Positions 36,361-46,926 of a DNA stretch of 64,000 nt are shown one piece after another. How positions within the stretch are numbered: position 1 is the stretch's first letter; the number at the start of each line of letters is the position of its first letter. The translations under genes were made by a program, and so were the position numbers. The stretch is from Phlyctochytrium arcticum (Eukaryota; Chytridiomycota; Chytridiomycetes; Chytridiales; Chytridiaceae), in assembly GCA_025602905.1 (NCBI GenBank), contig JAHLKI010000040.1, forward strand, positions 140,128-204,127, written 5' to 3'. Under the pieces are notes generated by a model. The model had not been told where the DNA came from and searched no databases. It worked only from the letters and a program-made list of their open reading frames with translations.

Positions 36361-37640
36361 TTAACCTTGCGTGTAGGACTTGACAATGTCAATCATGTTC
36401 AGAGTGCTGAGGACGTCCCGGCTCCAGAAGTAATAGTCTCATCCTTGCTGCAAATATTTGGGGTTGTCACAACCTGAAAAGGGGTGGAAGTCAGTGTCTG
36501 CTCTAAAGCGAGATCTCGAGAGGGCTTCACATTACCTATCCTGCAATCCATGGACTTTTTCTGTTTTCCCTTGCGCTTCCTCCAAAGCCTCGCGTGCGGC
36601 CTTATCTTGATACCTTTCACCACGTCATCCCCTCACTGACACTTCTTGGACGTACTACTTTCGTCAATTAAGAAGTAAGGGATTCGGTGCCGGGCGAATG
36701 TCATTCGCCAACCAGTGGTCTTGGATGACGTTTGACTTTGTCCTTCCCGCGTCATTCCAGTTTCCAATAATCAGAACAAAGTGTTTGCCGTAAATTTTTC
36801 TTAACCGCTTTCACAGGTCGTGTTGTAAACGTCGGATGTTGACGTTGACGTAGACATTCCAGCGGTACTTTCGATGAATTTCAGCCGAGTAGAACGCCTT
36901 TCGAGCGATGAAGCCGTCGTTATGGCCAAACGCAGATACAAGGAACCAGACGAGATCATCGAGTTTCATTGTTTTGTGCGTTGGGATGGCATCTTCTTGC
37001 CATACGCCCTCCTTCCCGTCTCCACAGTCCTCCGATTTGCGGTGTAGCTCATCATAGCTCCCGCCCTCATGCCGCGGAAAAACAGAATATCCCGCTTGTT
37101 CGGGTCAGCGACGACGCGGTTTCTGGCGGTCCGGATATGATCAAGGTGATGTTGGAAATACGCTGCTTGAACTTCGGACTGTAGCGCATCTTTCGATTTT
37201 CGGGCGGTTTTTGCCCCGTACGTCCTTCCTGGGGTTTGTAGGTGGGCGGTCAAGGCTACCCCGTCGGTGGCAATAAGACCACAGAAGACCATTCCCTTCT
37301 GCTTCTGTGGTTGGAAAACAGGATTCCAGAAGTCAAACACCTCCTTCCACAGGGCCATCCTCTGCTCATCAGTAAATTTTCTAATGACGCTTGCTGACCG
37401 ACCAAGAACATGGCATGTGAGAATTAGCGTGTCGATCGTGACGTGAGATTGGACGAGGGATGTCCGAAGGGGGAGGGCGCAGAATTGAGGATAACCATAT
37501 TGCTCATAAAGCGCAGAGAGTTTGCAGTACGCAGGGACGAAAGCGTAAAGATCGACGACCACTTGATAGGGGACATCGCCGTTGGCGGCAACATCAGGAA
37601 GGATGTTTCCAAGTTCAGAGACTATCTGACCTCCAAGTCA
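36361..37640 (-). pseudogene. Decayed Fanzor (eukaryotic TnpB-like RNA-guided nuclease)
   Basis: Fanzor proteins are eukaryotic relatives of IS605/IS607 TnpB that cut DNA guided by an element-encoded RNA. Collinear signatures remain: ALPLRTSLVQSHVTIDTLIL; FCGLIATDGVALTAHLQ; VVADPNKRDILFF (RuvC-I Asp region) followed by SYTANRRTVETGRRAY; KYRWNVYVNVN then YGKHFVLIIGNWNDAG; FLIDESSTSKKC (RuvC-III-like, start of the zinc ribbon); and the C-terminal FWSRDVLSTLNMIDIVKSYT, the WNRD-x-N-like final RuvC motif. The order and spacing fit the family. It is broken: frameshifts near 37000, 36690 and 36560, a probable deletion before FLIDE, and TGA codons at 36811-36813, 36633-36635 and 36439-36441. A 62-nt intron (36474-36535) still reads correctly. 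No guide RNA could be identified by eye. Confidence 0.78.
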
Positions 37641-37649
37641 TCATAAGGT

Positions 37650-38160
37650 TCCCCAGGCGGTAAATTGCTGTCGTCGCAGCCATCTGCCAGAGTCTCCCGC
37701 TACGCCGTACGCCAGCTGCCGTAATGCTGCCGTGATCTTCTGCTCCGAGGAAAACAATCGAGGCCAGTGCAATCCTCTCTCCGGAGATGATCCACCTTTG
37801 CACATCCTTGCAGGGCCTAAACAAGCCTTGGAACATACCTGTTCAAAAGATTCACTGCGAGCAGGCAACTCTGCAGCCAATTTTGTAAATAGGTTAAGTG
37901 ACATCCGAAATCTATTTCGGCAGTTGTTACGTGATACTATTGGAAGAAGAAAACGTAACAACCCCATGGCAGTAACCAAAACCGAACCATCTGCGAAGCA
38001 TTTCGGGGGTGCGGGGGTGTATTGGGGTCTCTCCACCAAACTGATCCAATAGCTTTTGATGTGGGGCCTCCCGTGGACGATCTTCTTGGATCCTCCGTTT
38101 CTTTTTCTTGTGTTTGTCCAACGCCGCTCTCAGAAGTTTCGTCAAATCCTCTTTCTGCAT
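37650..38160 (-). mobile_element. PIF/Harbinger-like DDE transposase, N-terminal fragment
   Basis: Frames on the minus strand carry the N-terminal hallmarks of Harbinger-type transposases. RRIQEDRPREAPHQKLLDQF lies at about 38100-38040, then RNRFRMSLNLFTKLAAELPA at 37930-37870, then SSEQKITAALRQLAYGVAGD at 37760-37700 (compare the family pattern LQKxTAALRxLAYG). These lie in more than one frame, so it is frameshifted. The DDE catalytic core that should follow is missing; the Fanzor remnant starts about 60 bp downstream on the same strand. No terminal inverted repeats were found by eye. Confidence 0.6.
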
Positions 38161-38560
38161 TCGCTTGAGATTTGATCACTTTGTCTATTCGTTGGAAGAT
38201 CATCCGAAGCTGTCAAGTTGGCAGCTTTGTCACAGAGATGGCGCCGACCTCGTGCTCTGCGCAACCGAGCCAGTCACTCGGTGCAAGAATCAAAAGATGG
38301 CACCCCACACATATACAGGTTGTATCAGCAACTGCTTCCTCCAAAATGTCGGTAGAGGTGACGGCGCTTCTGCAGTTTCCGTCTGCTCCATTCTTTTCAG
38401 CGTGAAAACACAGCAACCCTTGGCGTGATCTACGATCTTCCAGCACATCCGCGACGCGATTTGTCAAAAGGAAATCGTCCTGGGACAACAGGTAGAGGGA
38501 GGCAAAGGGCGAAAGATATATTTCGAAATTTGGACCCCGACAAGAGTATTGAATCCAAGA
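38161..38560. other. Region between Harbinger fragment and PDAT
   Basis: 400 bp holding the PDAT promoter and the upstream edge of the transposon remnant. I see no gene and no clear inverted repeat marking the element end. Confidence 0.3.
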
Positions 38561-41500
38561 ATGTCACCTCGTAAACGTCGCTCAAAGCCACGACCTTCGG
38601 AAGATGCCGATGAACCTTTCTCATCAGACCATGAACGGCCGCTAGCTTCAACAGGCAAAGATTCTTCGCCAGAACGCAAATCAACTCGGCCAGAGAAAGC
38701 ACAAGCAGGCAAGAGAGTTCGTCAAGGTGTTCTAAAATCCGCAAATGAAACTCGGACGAAAATCGTGCTGGTAAAGCGAAAATTAACAGAGGTATGCCCT
38801 CAATGCAATTTTGAATGGGATATTGCTTCTAAACTATGCGGGATCGCAATGTCTATTCAGTATCGCCGCTTTTTTTTCTTGTTTGGAATTATTCTGGGCA
38901 CCGCCCTTACATTTTTTGCGATCCCTCATATTCATGCTCCAGTCAACCTTCCACACCCACTGCAGCAGGTTTCCAGTCTCTTCTCTGAGGCATTTGGCGA
39001 TATCGATCTGTCCGAGTACCTGCCGGATATGGGAATGCCGGGAGTCAGCAACTTTGATTTCTGGGGAAATGTCACATCCATTTTGCAGATGCCTGCTCTG
39101 TTTGGAGGCGGGGGAGGTCGGGCGACGCGGGGTACACAAAATGGAGAGGCGGAACAGTTCCTACCTGGAGCACGATTAGCAGAAGAAGGATTGGGCGCCA
39201 AGGTAAGCCAAGTTTACTACGGGGGGAAAGGAATTGTCATTTTCTTACTACTCCCTACTCTTGCTTGATCAGCACCCCGTCATTCTCATTCCAGGGATCG
39301 TGTCAACAGGTCTCGAAGTATGGAACACAGGACCCAAAGTAGACAAGGACATGGTGGATGTTCCCACGCCCCACCACAAGGCCCGGAACTTACAGCCCGA
39401 CCAAAAGGATACCGCATCAGCCGCGTCTGCCACCAAATCTTCAGCTCCACCGCCATCACCCTCCTCGTCCCCGAATTCTGCAAAGTCTGCTGATGCGGCT
39501 GCCCTGGACGCGATTATTGCTGCTAACCGCGCTTGTGGGCAAAAGTATTTTCGAAAACGTATTTGGGGTACCACGGATCACCTCAAATCCATGTTGCTCA
39601 ACAATGCTTGCTGGATTTATCATATGATGCTGGACGAAAAGACCGGAATGGATCCTCCTGGAGTCAAACTTAGAGCAGCGCAGGGTTTGGACGCAGCAGA
39701 CTATCTATTTCCAGGGTAAGAGGCATCCGTTCCCGTCCACCATGTTGCGTGTCTGACAATGGACGGCGTAGATTCTGGGTTTGGGCTAAGCTAATCTCTA
39801 ATCTTGGGGCATTGGGATACGATAGCAATAACAGTGCGTCTCTTTTCTTTCCTTGACCACTCTGCAAGCCAACTCATCTAACTCCTACTTCTTTCTTCAT
39901 GGAATCAGTGCATTTGGCCTCCTATGATTGGCGATTAAGTCTTACAAAGCTCGAGATACGTGATCGCTTTTTCACCAAACTCAAGTCAACGATCGAAATC
40001 ACTTATGAGCATGCTGGTGGGGGCGAATCAGCGCGGGTGGTTTTAGTCTCACATTCGATGGGTGCGACAGTTGTGTTATATTTTATGAACTGGATCAAGG
40101 GGGAGCTCGGACATCAAAATGGAGATGCTTGGTGCGCGCAGTATCTTCAAGGTTGGGTTAATATTGCGGGAACACTGTTGGGAGTGCCCAAGGTGAGAAA
40201 CCCGTACTTGCTGACCACCGCTCCGAACGCTCACTTCTGTGGTGTAAAAGTCTGTTGCGTCTATGCTGTCAGGAGAAATGAAAGATACGGCTCAATTAAA
40301 CGGTATTCAAGCCTTTGCGCTGGAAAATTACCTCATGCCCAAAGCCCAGCGAGCTCGACTGTTTCGTTCTTGGTACAGTGGCCCGGCTGCTTCTAACACT
40401 TAGTCCTATGTATTTAACGGTGTCACACTTTAGGGGAGGGATTGCATCGATGATTCCTTACGGCGGCGATACGATCTGGGGCAAGAAAGGTCACCAGGCT
40501 CCGGACCAGGTCAATGCGACACACCACCCTTTCGGCGATATGGTTTCACTCCTCCATGTAGAAGGTCACTCTAATGCCTCATCGGCAACCGCACCGGGCG
40601 ATGCTGACGCTGCCAAAGTCACCTATGCGGCTCAAGTGCATCACACGTCCCCGACGGACCACAACGCGTCGGCCGAAATCAATTCGTCCAATACAACCCG
40701 GCACGATTTTTCCGCCAATGCGACACTTCCTTTGATTCTGGCTGTGGCAGGCGACCCCTACTGGAAAGATACGCATGTATGGAACGTTGCTCAAACTAAG
40801 AAAGAGTTACGACAATCCAAGCACGATAAACGGAGTTGGACCAATCCGCTCGTCGCGCCGCTGCCGTCATTTGGCCCACACTTCAAAATTTACTGTTTGT
40901 ACGTAACATTTGTTTGCATTCTTTAAACATTGCGGGAAAGGGCCAAAGCTAAACATCATTCATTATTCACCTTTCGTAGGTACGGTACTGGTCTGCCGAC
41001 AGAGCGAAAGTACTTTTACCGAACAGTTCCGAAAAAACCCTCGGCAACAACCAGCTCGTCGACTTCCTCTGGCAATTCCGGTGGATCTACTAACAAGAAA
41101 TCTTCCTCTACACAGTCTGATCCAAGTCATCCCGCTCCGACGGCTACCTACGCCAGCAATGGCACGTATGGACTTGGTTCTGATAAGGGCGAGGAATCTG
41201 TCTCGTCAGGAATGTGGATCAAGGATGGAGAAATCGAGGTTGATACAGGGTACACGGATCGGGATCTCGGTATTATAAGTGGGGTTCAAATGGCAGAAGG
41301 GTGAGTTTTTGTGCAGCGTACAGAGAACGGCGAGCAGGGATTTGACGTTTTTTCCCCGGCAGAGACGGAACCGTGCCCTTGATGTCACTGGGCGTAAGTT
41401 GCTCCAAGCGTTGCCATCACGGATTTGAAGATAACCCGTTGCGATTTGCAATTTTAGTACATGTGCGTTGAAGGCTGGAAACACCAGCGTTATAATCCGA

Positions 41501-41782
41501 ATAATGTTACAGTCATTACTCGAGAGTTCAAGGACCAACCGGCAGGAATGCTATCGGCGCGAGGTGGACCGGGAAGTGCTGATCATGTTGATAGTACGTC
41601 GTTTTTGAAGTCAAAGTCAGATCAGTATGCCAACTAACGCACATCTAGTTCTAGGAAACTACGACTTGACGGAAGATATTCTGCGCATTGTCGGCGGATG
41701 GGGGCATCATTTGTCTGACCGGGTCGACAGCCCAGTTCGGGAAATGGCTAGCCGAGTTCATCTGCCGGAGGGATTAGATTAG
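38561..41782 (+). CDS. LRO1: Phospholipid:diacylglycerol acyltransferase (PDAT)
   Basis: ER enzyme moving an sn-2 acyl chain from phospholipid to diacylglycerol to make triacylglycerol (EC 2.3.1.158). Start at 38561 (MSPRKRRSKPRPSEDADEPF): a basic cytosolic N-terminus, then one membrane segment after an intron (FFFLFGIILGTALTFFAIP). The lumenal LCAT-like domain has HPVILIPGIVSTGLEVWNTG, KRIWGTTDHLKSMLLNNACW, MHLASYDWRLSLTKLEIRD, the nucleophile Ser in VLVSHSMGATVVLYFMNWIK, GWVNIAGTLLGVPK, GGIASMIPYGGDTIWGK, and the catalytic His region SADHVD. It ends GGWGHHLSDRVDSP and LPEGLD, TAG at 41780-41782. About nine introns. A Ser/Thr-rich insert follows the lid (about 41040-41130). Confidence 0.93.
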
Positions 41783-42417
41783 ATTCCTCATCTTTTGCCC
41801 TCTGTAACACTGTGTTTTTATTTATTTACTCTACTGTTTCTGTGTCAAATCTCATAGCTGCTATGCGTTAAATACTTGTGGGACTGGTATAACTTTGTAT
41901 AAATCCGATTGAATAGCAAACATCTCAAATCTCCAAAAGTACCAATGCTCGGCGATCAGATGTCGGAGATTGTCGTCCTTGGCAAAATTTCCGTGGCTGT
42001 GATGACTGTGTCATGCATGTCATGGCGGGCGTGAACTTTGATCGGCTTGGCCATGGCCAAGAATTGCTTTGAAGTATCCTTCGACAACAAGAACCAAGAC
42101 CAATACATCCTCCACAGACTTTTACCTGGATAAATCTATATCCCTCAACGTCCGCAAGACGACCGACCGCGCAGTCGCCCTATCGCTTGACCGTTTTGCA
42201 AAAGTGCGTGCCTGAGCCCCCGACAGTGTTTCAGAGCGTGGGAGCGGTAGTATAATAGAGCATTGGTGGTGAGTTCGAACAATATTAATTGCGTGCATTG
42301 TGCTAATAAATACTTTGTCTTGCTTTTTTCAGAACGTACTTCAAAGTTCGAGTAGTCACAAAAGACGTCCCGACTGGATCAAACATTATTTACACTCATC
42401 TAGCGACAGGTTCTGTC
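41783..42417. promoter_or_regulatory. PDAT 3' flank and 5' leader with intron of the next gene
   Basis: A GTGAGT donor at 42269 and a pyrimidine-rich TTTTTTCAG acceptor ending at 42332, with GCTAATAA as a possible branch site, suggest a 64-nt intron in the 5' UTR of the gene starting at 42418. Nothing else is evident. Confidence 0.4.
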
Positions 42418-44562
42418 ATGAATGACCTTCACAACCAGATGGCGACGCTGTCGATTATGGACCTCGATACGAGCGATACGGGACGAGGAGCCGCCAAGGT
42501 GCTGCCGAGCAAGCTAGTAGTCCGTCGCCAGTCGTCTCGTTTTCGCCGCCGCAGTACGATCAACCGTCAAAAGTCTGCTCGTCGAGTGACGGCTACTCCC
42601 CTTGCACTTGGCTCCTCCCCAGATCCGCTACAGCTGCAGCACGAAAAGTCCACCAAGCGACGTCGGCGGCCAGTCACATGGGCCCAAAAGGCATGGCGCC
42701 AAACTATAGATGGACGGGACTTTGAAGCAAAATCCCAAGGTCAAGAACCATCACCTCTTTCTTTGAACAAACGGCCGGTATCGACCGACATTCAAGCCGT
42801 TCCGGCGTTGATTTCAGATGCCGATAACGAGGCCACAATCAACCGCAGCCGTTCCACGATTCATAGCAGTACTGGGACGCTACCTGGTCGAAATCGTACT
42901 GCCAGCGTCAGATCTGGTAGACCACTGTCAAGTGTTTCTCGTACCTATTCGTGGTCCTCAGTATGGTCAAATATTCCCGAAGACGAGCTAACTGACCCCG
43001 AAAATAGTATGGAGTGGACACTAGATGACGAGCACGAGATTTCTTATCCCACTGATGGTGCTGCCGATGCGGACTTCCCCTTCAAATCCCTTTATCAGTT
43101 TGGCTCCATCTCCCGGCGCGATCGCGATGACGATATTGACAATTCGAGTTCATTTTCATTCTCTTCGACTGACGTTACTGCTGAAGTTGAACCGCGGAAG
43201 CGTCCCTCAAACGAGCGCCTGTTGGCGGTGCGCGGCCAGCTGGAAGTGCGACCACGTCGCTCCATTGCGTTGCTGGATCACCTACTGGAAGATGTAAACA
43301 AGTTCCAGATTGACGAAGAATTTGCACCGACATTGGCAAGAACTCGGAGTCGGCCAGGCAGGACGCGAATGGCCGAGATCAGAGCGCAGCAGAACGCGAC
43401 GGACTCTCTTACTGAAGAAGACGATGAACCGGAGGCAGTACAGCGGCAGGACACCCAACGCGATTCAGTGGCGAAACCACTTGCATCTCAGAATCCAGCA
43501 CCGGTCACCTCTCGCCCAAGCACTCCTATCCAATGTCGGCCAGAGAGTCCTGGCCTGCCTCGACTGATGATTCCCCCGCCTCCTACCAGCAGCCCACCTC
43601 GCGAGGATCCTGGCCGTCATATGAAAGGTTCTTTTTCTGAAGGCCATCGTGAAATGAACAACACCATAGTTGACACTTCATTTGCCACTATATCGACAAT
43701 CCCCACCAACACCAGTGCCACTGATAAGAACCTTGATTCAGCGTATAGTTCTCTTGATCGACGTCGCCAAAGCTTTAGCTCTTTGGATACCGTTATTGAG
43801 GTGTCTCCTGGCAGTCTGCAAACGGACGCCGCCGTCGTTGATTCCGATGATACTGTTGGGGACTTTCCAATCATCGATTCGGAAGATCCCATTGGGGACT
43901 GGTATCGAAATTCTCGAGAGCATTCTTCAGATCTCACTCTAACCACGAGTGAACACGAATTGACCTTGTCCTCACCCAAATCTTGGTCAACAATCGAGGT
44001 CGAATTGCCATCCCCTGCTCAAGACATATCCACTACTTCCACCATCACTCCCGCCACGCAAGCTGCATCCTCAGCAAATACGCGCGTTCAACCTGCCCGC
44101 CGCAGTCCCAATGGGCCAAGGCCAATGACTCCGTCCATGGTCGCCTCTGCCGCAAAGTTGCCTACCCAACCCATTCACGCCCACAGTTCAAGCAGTGTTT
44201 CAACCGTCCTCAGCATGTCACAATACGGGCTCAACCAGGCACCCGACAATCTTTTTGTTCGCAACTCGATTCGTCTTCTTGACACGTCCCACTTGAATAA
44301 TTTTTCCAGTCCCGCATCCGCACCATTACCGGCTTCAATATCTGATGCACCAATTCCTAACGCCCCTGTGCGTCAGCTATCGTTATCCTCGTCATCAGCC
44401 AACAAGCGAATCTCATCAGTTCCTTCCCAAACGCAGCAACCTTCGCAGCAGCAACCACAACCGGCTAATAGCACCCCCATTGCGATCAAATCTGCTGCTC
44501 CACCTCCCCAAAAACGAGGGATTAGACGTTTCTTTAGAAAGGTCAAGCGCGTATTCGATTAA
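42418..44562 (+). CDS. Large intrinsically disordered protein, function unknown
   Basis: Intronless 714-residue frame starting MNDLHNQMATLSIMDLDTSD. No known domain is visible. The N-terminus has basic Arg/Ser stretches (VVRRQSSRFRRRSTINRQKS) and an RRRRPVTWAQKAWRQ motif. The middle has acidic and Ser-rich blocks (RSTIHSSTGTLPGRNRTASV; EVSPGSLQTDAAVVDSDDTV), and PPPPTSSPP-type Pro runs follow. The C-terminal 120 residues are Ser/Gln/Pro-rich and end in a conserved-looking basic helix, RGIRRFFRKVKRVFD. Arg-x-x-Ser contexts suggest kinase sites. A signalling or cortical scaffold is possible but unsupported. Even codon use and the long open frame make it a real gene. Confidence 0.75.
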   Translation: MNDLHNQMATLSIMDLDTSDTGRGAAKVLPSKLVVRRQSSRFRRRSTINRQKSARRVTATPLALGSSPDPLQLQHEKSTKRRRRPVTWAQKAWRQTIDGRDFEAKSQGQEPSPLSLNKRPVSTDIQAVPALISDADNEATINRSRSTIHSSTGTLPGRNRTASVRSGRPLSSVSRTYSWSSVWSNIPEDELTDPENSMEWTLDDEHEISYPTDGAADADFPFKSLYQFGSISRRDRDDDIDNSSSFSFSSTDVTAEVEPRKRPSNERLLAVRGQLEVRPRRSIALLDHLLEDVNKFQIDEEFAPTLARTRSRPGRTRMAEIRAQQNATDSLTEEDDEPEAVQRQDTQRDSVAKPLASQNPAPVTSRPSTPIQCRPESPGLPRLMIPPPPTSSPPREDPGRHMKGSFSEGHREMNNTIVDTSFATISTIPTNTSATDKNLDSAYSSLDRRRQSFSSLDTVIEVSPGSLQTDAAVVDSDDTVGDFPIIDSEDPIGDWYRNSREHSSDLTLTTSEHELTLSSPKSWSTIEVELPSPAQDISTTSTITPATQAASSANTRVQPARRSPNGPRPMTPSMVASAAKLPTQPIHAHSSSSVSTVLSMSQYGLNQAPDNLFVRNSIRLLDTSHLNNFSSPASAPLPASISDAPIPNAPVRQLSLSSSSANKRISSVPSQTQQPSQQQPQPANSTPIAIKSAAPPPQKRGIRRFFRKVKRVFD

Positions 44563-45415
44563 GAGTTCTTCTCCTTTTACATATTACATTACATACATTT
44601 TCATCTACGATAGATCCCCTAGAACAATTTACTCATTCCTTTATGCCTGTATCATATTTTTCTTACATTTTAATTGTATATCCAAAGTTTCGCGCTGGTT
44701 GTAACTTGTAAGACGTCGACATACTCGTATTTACTCTGTATCTGTTCCCGTTTATATGAAACTCTCGGATGAAACGGGATCAGGTTATGTCTCTTTCCTT
44801 TAATTCATTCACATCCTCCCAAAGTTACACATTTTGCGCACCATGATAGTGTTTTACCAAATTCATACTGACGGAAAAACATCAAATTTATGGATGCATT
44901 GTCAGCTTACTGAAATCTCTTGTTGAAGCAGTTCTTGATTCTGCTGATTTGTTAAAGTTATTCATAATCTATGATAGTATGCAGGTCTTTAATAGTGCTG
45001 AACAATAAATTATCCTTTCTTGCTTGCTACCTCCTACTTACTGCTGAGCCCTGGGAGATTCTATACCGTTTCCGTTTGCAATGTTTCCAAACACCGACCG
45101 CACTTGGCCGTTAAGATATCAGGCGGCACAGTGAGGCACAGCCACGTAAGTGTCACCCAGCCGCAACGGCGACCGGCGTCTTGGCGGGTCGGCAGACTCT
45201 GCCTGCACACCTCAAGGCCAAATGTTCACACTGCGCAAAGAAGGTGCGGCAACGCGGGGTGCGCGCGTAGGGATGGTCTTTAACAGCAAGAAGGAAAGGA
45301 CTTTAAAAGGAGGGGAGCTGCTCGCTCCCGGCTCTCCTCTTTACCTCTCATCATCCGACATCCATAGATACATACATCTCTCTTTAGACTCGCAAAAGTA
45401 GACCCAAATCCCACC
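44563..45415. other. Intergenic region with promoter of the CBM19-like gene
   Basis: 853 bp. The left part is AT-rich 3' flank. Near 45301-45310 a TTTAAAAG TATA-like element precedes the ATG at 45416 by about 105 bp. A CATCATCC-rich leader follows. No gene seen. Confidence 0.35.
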
Positions 45416-46319
45416 ATGCGCATCACCTCTGCATCCCTCTTTCTCGCCGCGGCCATCTTGGCACCGTCCGTCTTTGCTATCGAGGACCCCCGCACCACTG
45501 CCATCAAGGCTGACCTCGCGGCGTTCTGCTCATCTCTAGGTGGCAAGCCTGGCAAACAGGGCGCCAACTGTTTCGATATCTCAGGCGCGTTCTTTAGCGC
45601 AATTCTGGCTGGCAAGGCCAACTCAGAGGCTGGTCGATGTGAACGCTCCGGGCTGGCCCAACAGCTCCGCAACAACTTTGATGGAGCCCAGGCAATTGCA
45701 AATGCTGTTGGTAAGCATCCATATCTGCTTTAGAAAGTTTGGCGATGCAACATGTAGCTAATGATGGCTTTGTCCTTTTTTTTTAGCATCTGCTCCTCTG
45801 AATGTCATCCCCCCTGCCCAGTTGCCTGGCCCCAACCCTCCTTGTGGATCCGCTGGAGGCAATGGCGGAGCTGCCGCCCCTCCCCCCCAACAAGCGCCCA
45901 AGCAAAAACAGACTGCAGCTCCGCAAGCACCGGCACCGGCACCCAAGGCAGCACCTACTGGCCCCAGCTGTGGCGCCGCACCTGCTGCCCCGGCAACCCC
46001 AGTTACCCCACCCGCGGCCAAGGCTGCAGGAGGAGGAGGAGGCCTCGACGCGATTCGCTGCGCAAACGGTCGTGCCGCCCAGACTGCCGACAATGCAAAG
46101 ACCGGCCTCTCTGCCAACTCGGCGTGTACCGATGGAACGTCTACTTGTGTCGGCAACTCTTTTGGCCAGTGCGTCGGTGGCAAGTTCCTGTTGACTGCAT
46201 GCCCCGCAACGCTCGCTTGCCAAGTTTTGCCTCTTGTCAACAAGGAAGGAACCAGCGTTGCTTGCAGCTCCGACACGGACAAGAACTCTCGAATCGCATC
46301 TGCTTTGGCCAGCTGCTAG
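45416..46319 (+). CDS. Secreted Cys-containing protein with CBM19-like chitin-binding domain
   Basis: Start at 45416 with a signal peptide (MRITSASLFLAAAILAPSVF, cleaved after A). One intron (about 45711-45786) splits the gene. Exon 1 holds a small region with Cys in LAAFCSSLGGKPGKQGANCF and EAGRCERSGLAQQLRNNFDG. Exon 2 starts with a Pro/Ala/Gln linker (APPPQQAPKQKQTAAPQAPA), then GGGGGLDAIRCANGRAAQTA. The C-terminal part ACTDGTSTCVGNSFGQCVGG KFLLTACPATLACQ follows the Cys spacing of fungal carbohydrate-binding module 19, known from chitinases. No catalytic domain is present, so it may be a wall or chitin-associated protein. The domain call is by pattern only. Confidence 0.7.
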
Positions 46320-46447
46320 ATCAATCAGTGAGAACGTCCTTCATTCTGGCAATGAAGCACGCGTCTGCTGGCCATAGACCACCGGTTGGATCTTTTGGTG
46401 CCCCAATTCCCCATCTATTCTGTACATACTTGGGATCGTACAGCTTT

Positions 46448-46772
46448 CTGTAATTAGCTCTCGCTTTAGATACAATGTAGATATTTCATTTGTAACATAG
46501 CACTATCGTATCAACCATCTATCATTCTTTCGTTCAATTATCATCTGTGTGGCTCAAAGCTCAATATGTATTGCGCAGATACGCGTAACGAACACTGCGA
46601 CGTTAGACTGACCGTTGTCACATTTCGACAACTTCAACCTCGCTTCAAATTCACAAAGTGTTCAAGCTCAGATCTGCATGGGCAGATATGATCACTACCA
46701 AAACCTGTACCACCGCCCAAGCTAAAGGTATCCAAACTGCCATGGCAAAGAATCCTCCATTGTACACACAGA
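46448..46772. repeat. Duplicated segment, copy A
   Basis: About 325 bp closely matching 48045-48385 in the same orientation, with small indels and scattered substitutions. It begins CTGTAATTAGCTCTCGCT and ends about 15 bp past the 5' edge of the shared TMEM170 last exon (minus strand). It carries that exon plus the 3' flank. Confidence 0.85.
46651..46760 (-). pseudogene. TMEM170 last-exon fragment
   Basis: Reads FFAMAVWIPLAWAVVQVLVV then IISAHADLSLNTL and TGA, almost identical to the last exon of the TMEM170-like gene at 48267-48871. Of five nucleotide differences in the exon, four are synonymous and one gives Val/Ile. The splice acceptor is lost (CAG changed to GAG) and no upstream TMEM170 exons exist nearby, so this copy is a dead fragment. 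Part of the sequence may serve as a 3' end for other transcripts. Confidence 0.75.
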
Positions 46773-46926
46773 CCCTGCTCATCTTTTTCTCACGTCATAC
46801 ACTAGTACTGTATTGCAATACATCAATTATCATAGATAGTATTGCAATACATCAATTGTTTGTATTCCCGCATCCGCCGTCGCACTTCCCATAGTGATTG
46901 GTGTTGTCTCCTAACCGAAAATTTAT

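Noticed and set aside
42241..42300. Possible tRNA gene (GAGTTCGAAC, B-box-like)
   Set aside because: No matching A box or acceptor stem; the stretch fits a 5' UTR intron instead.
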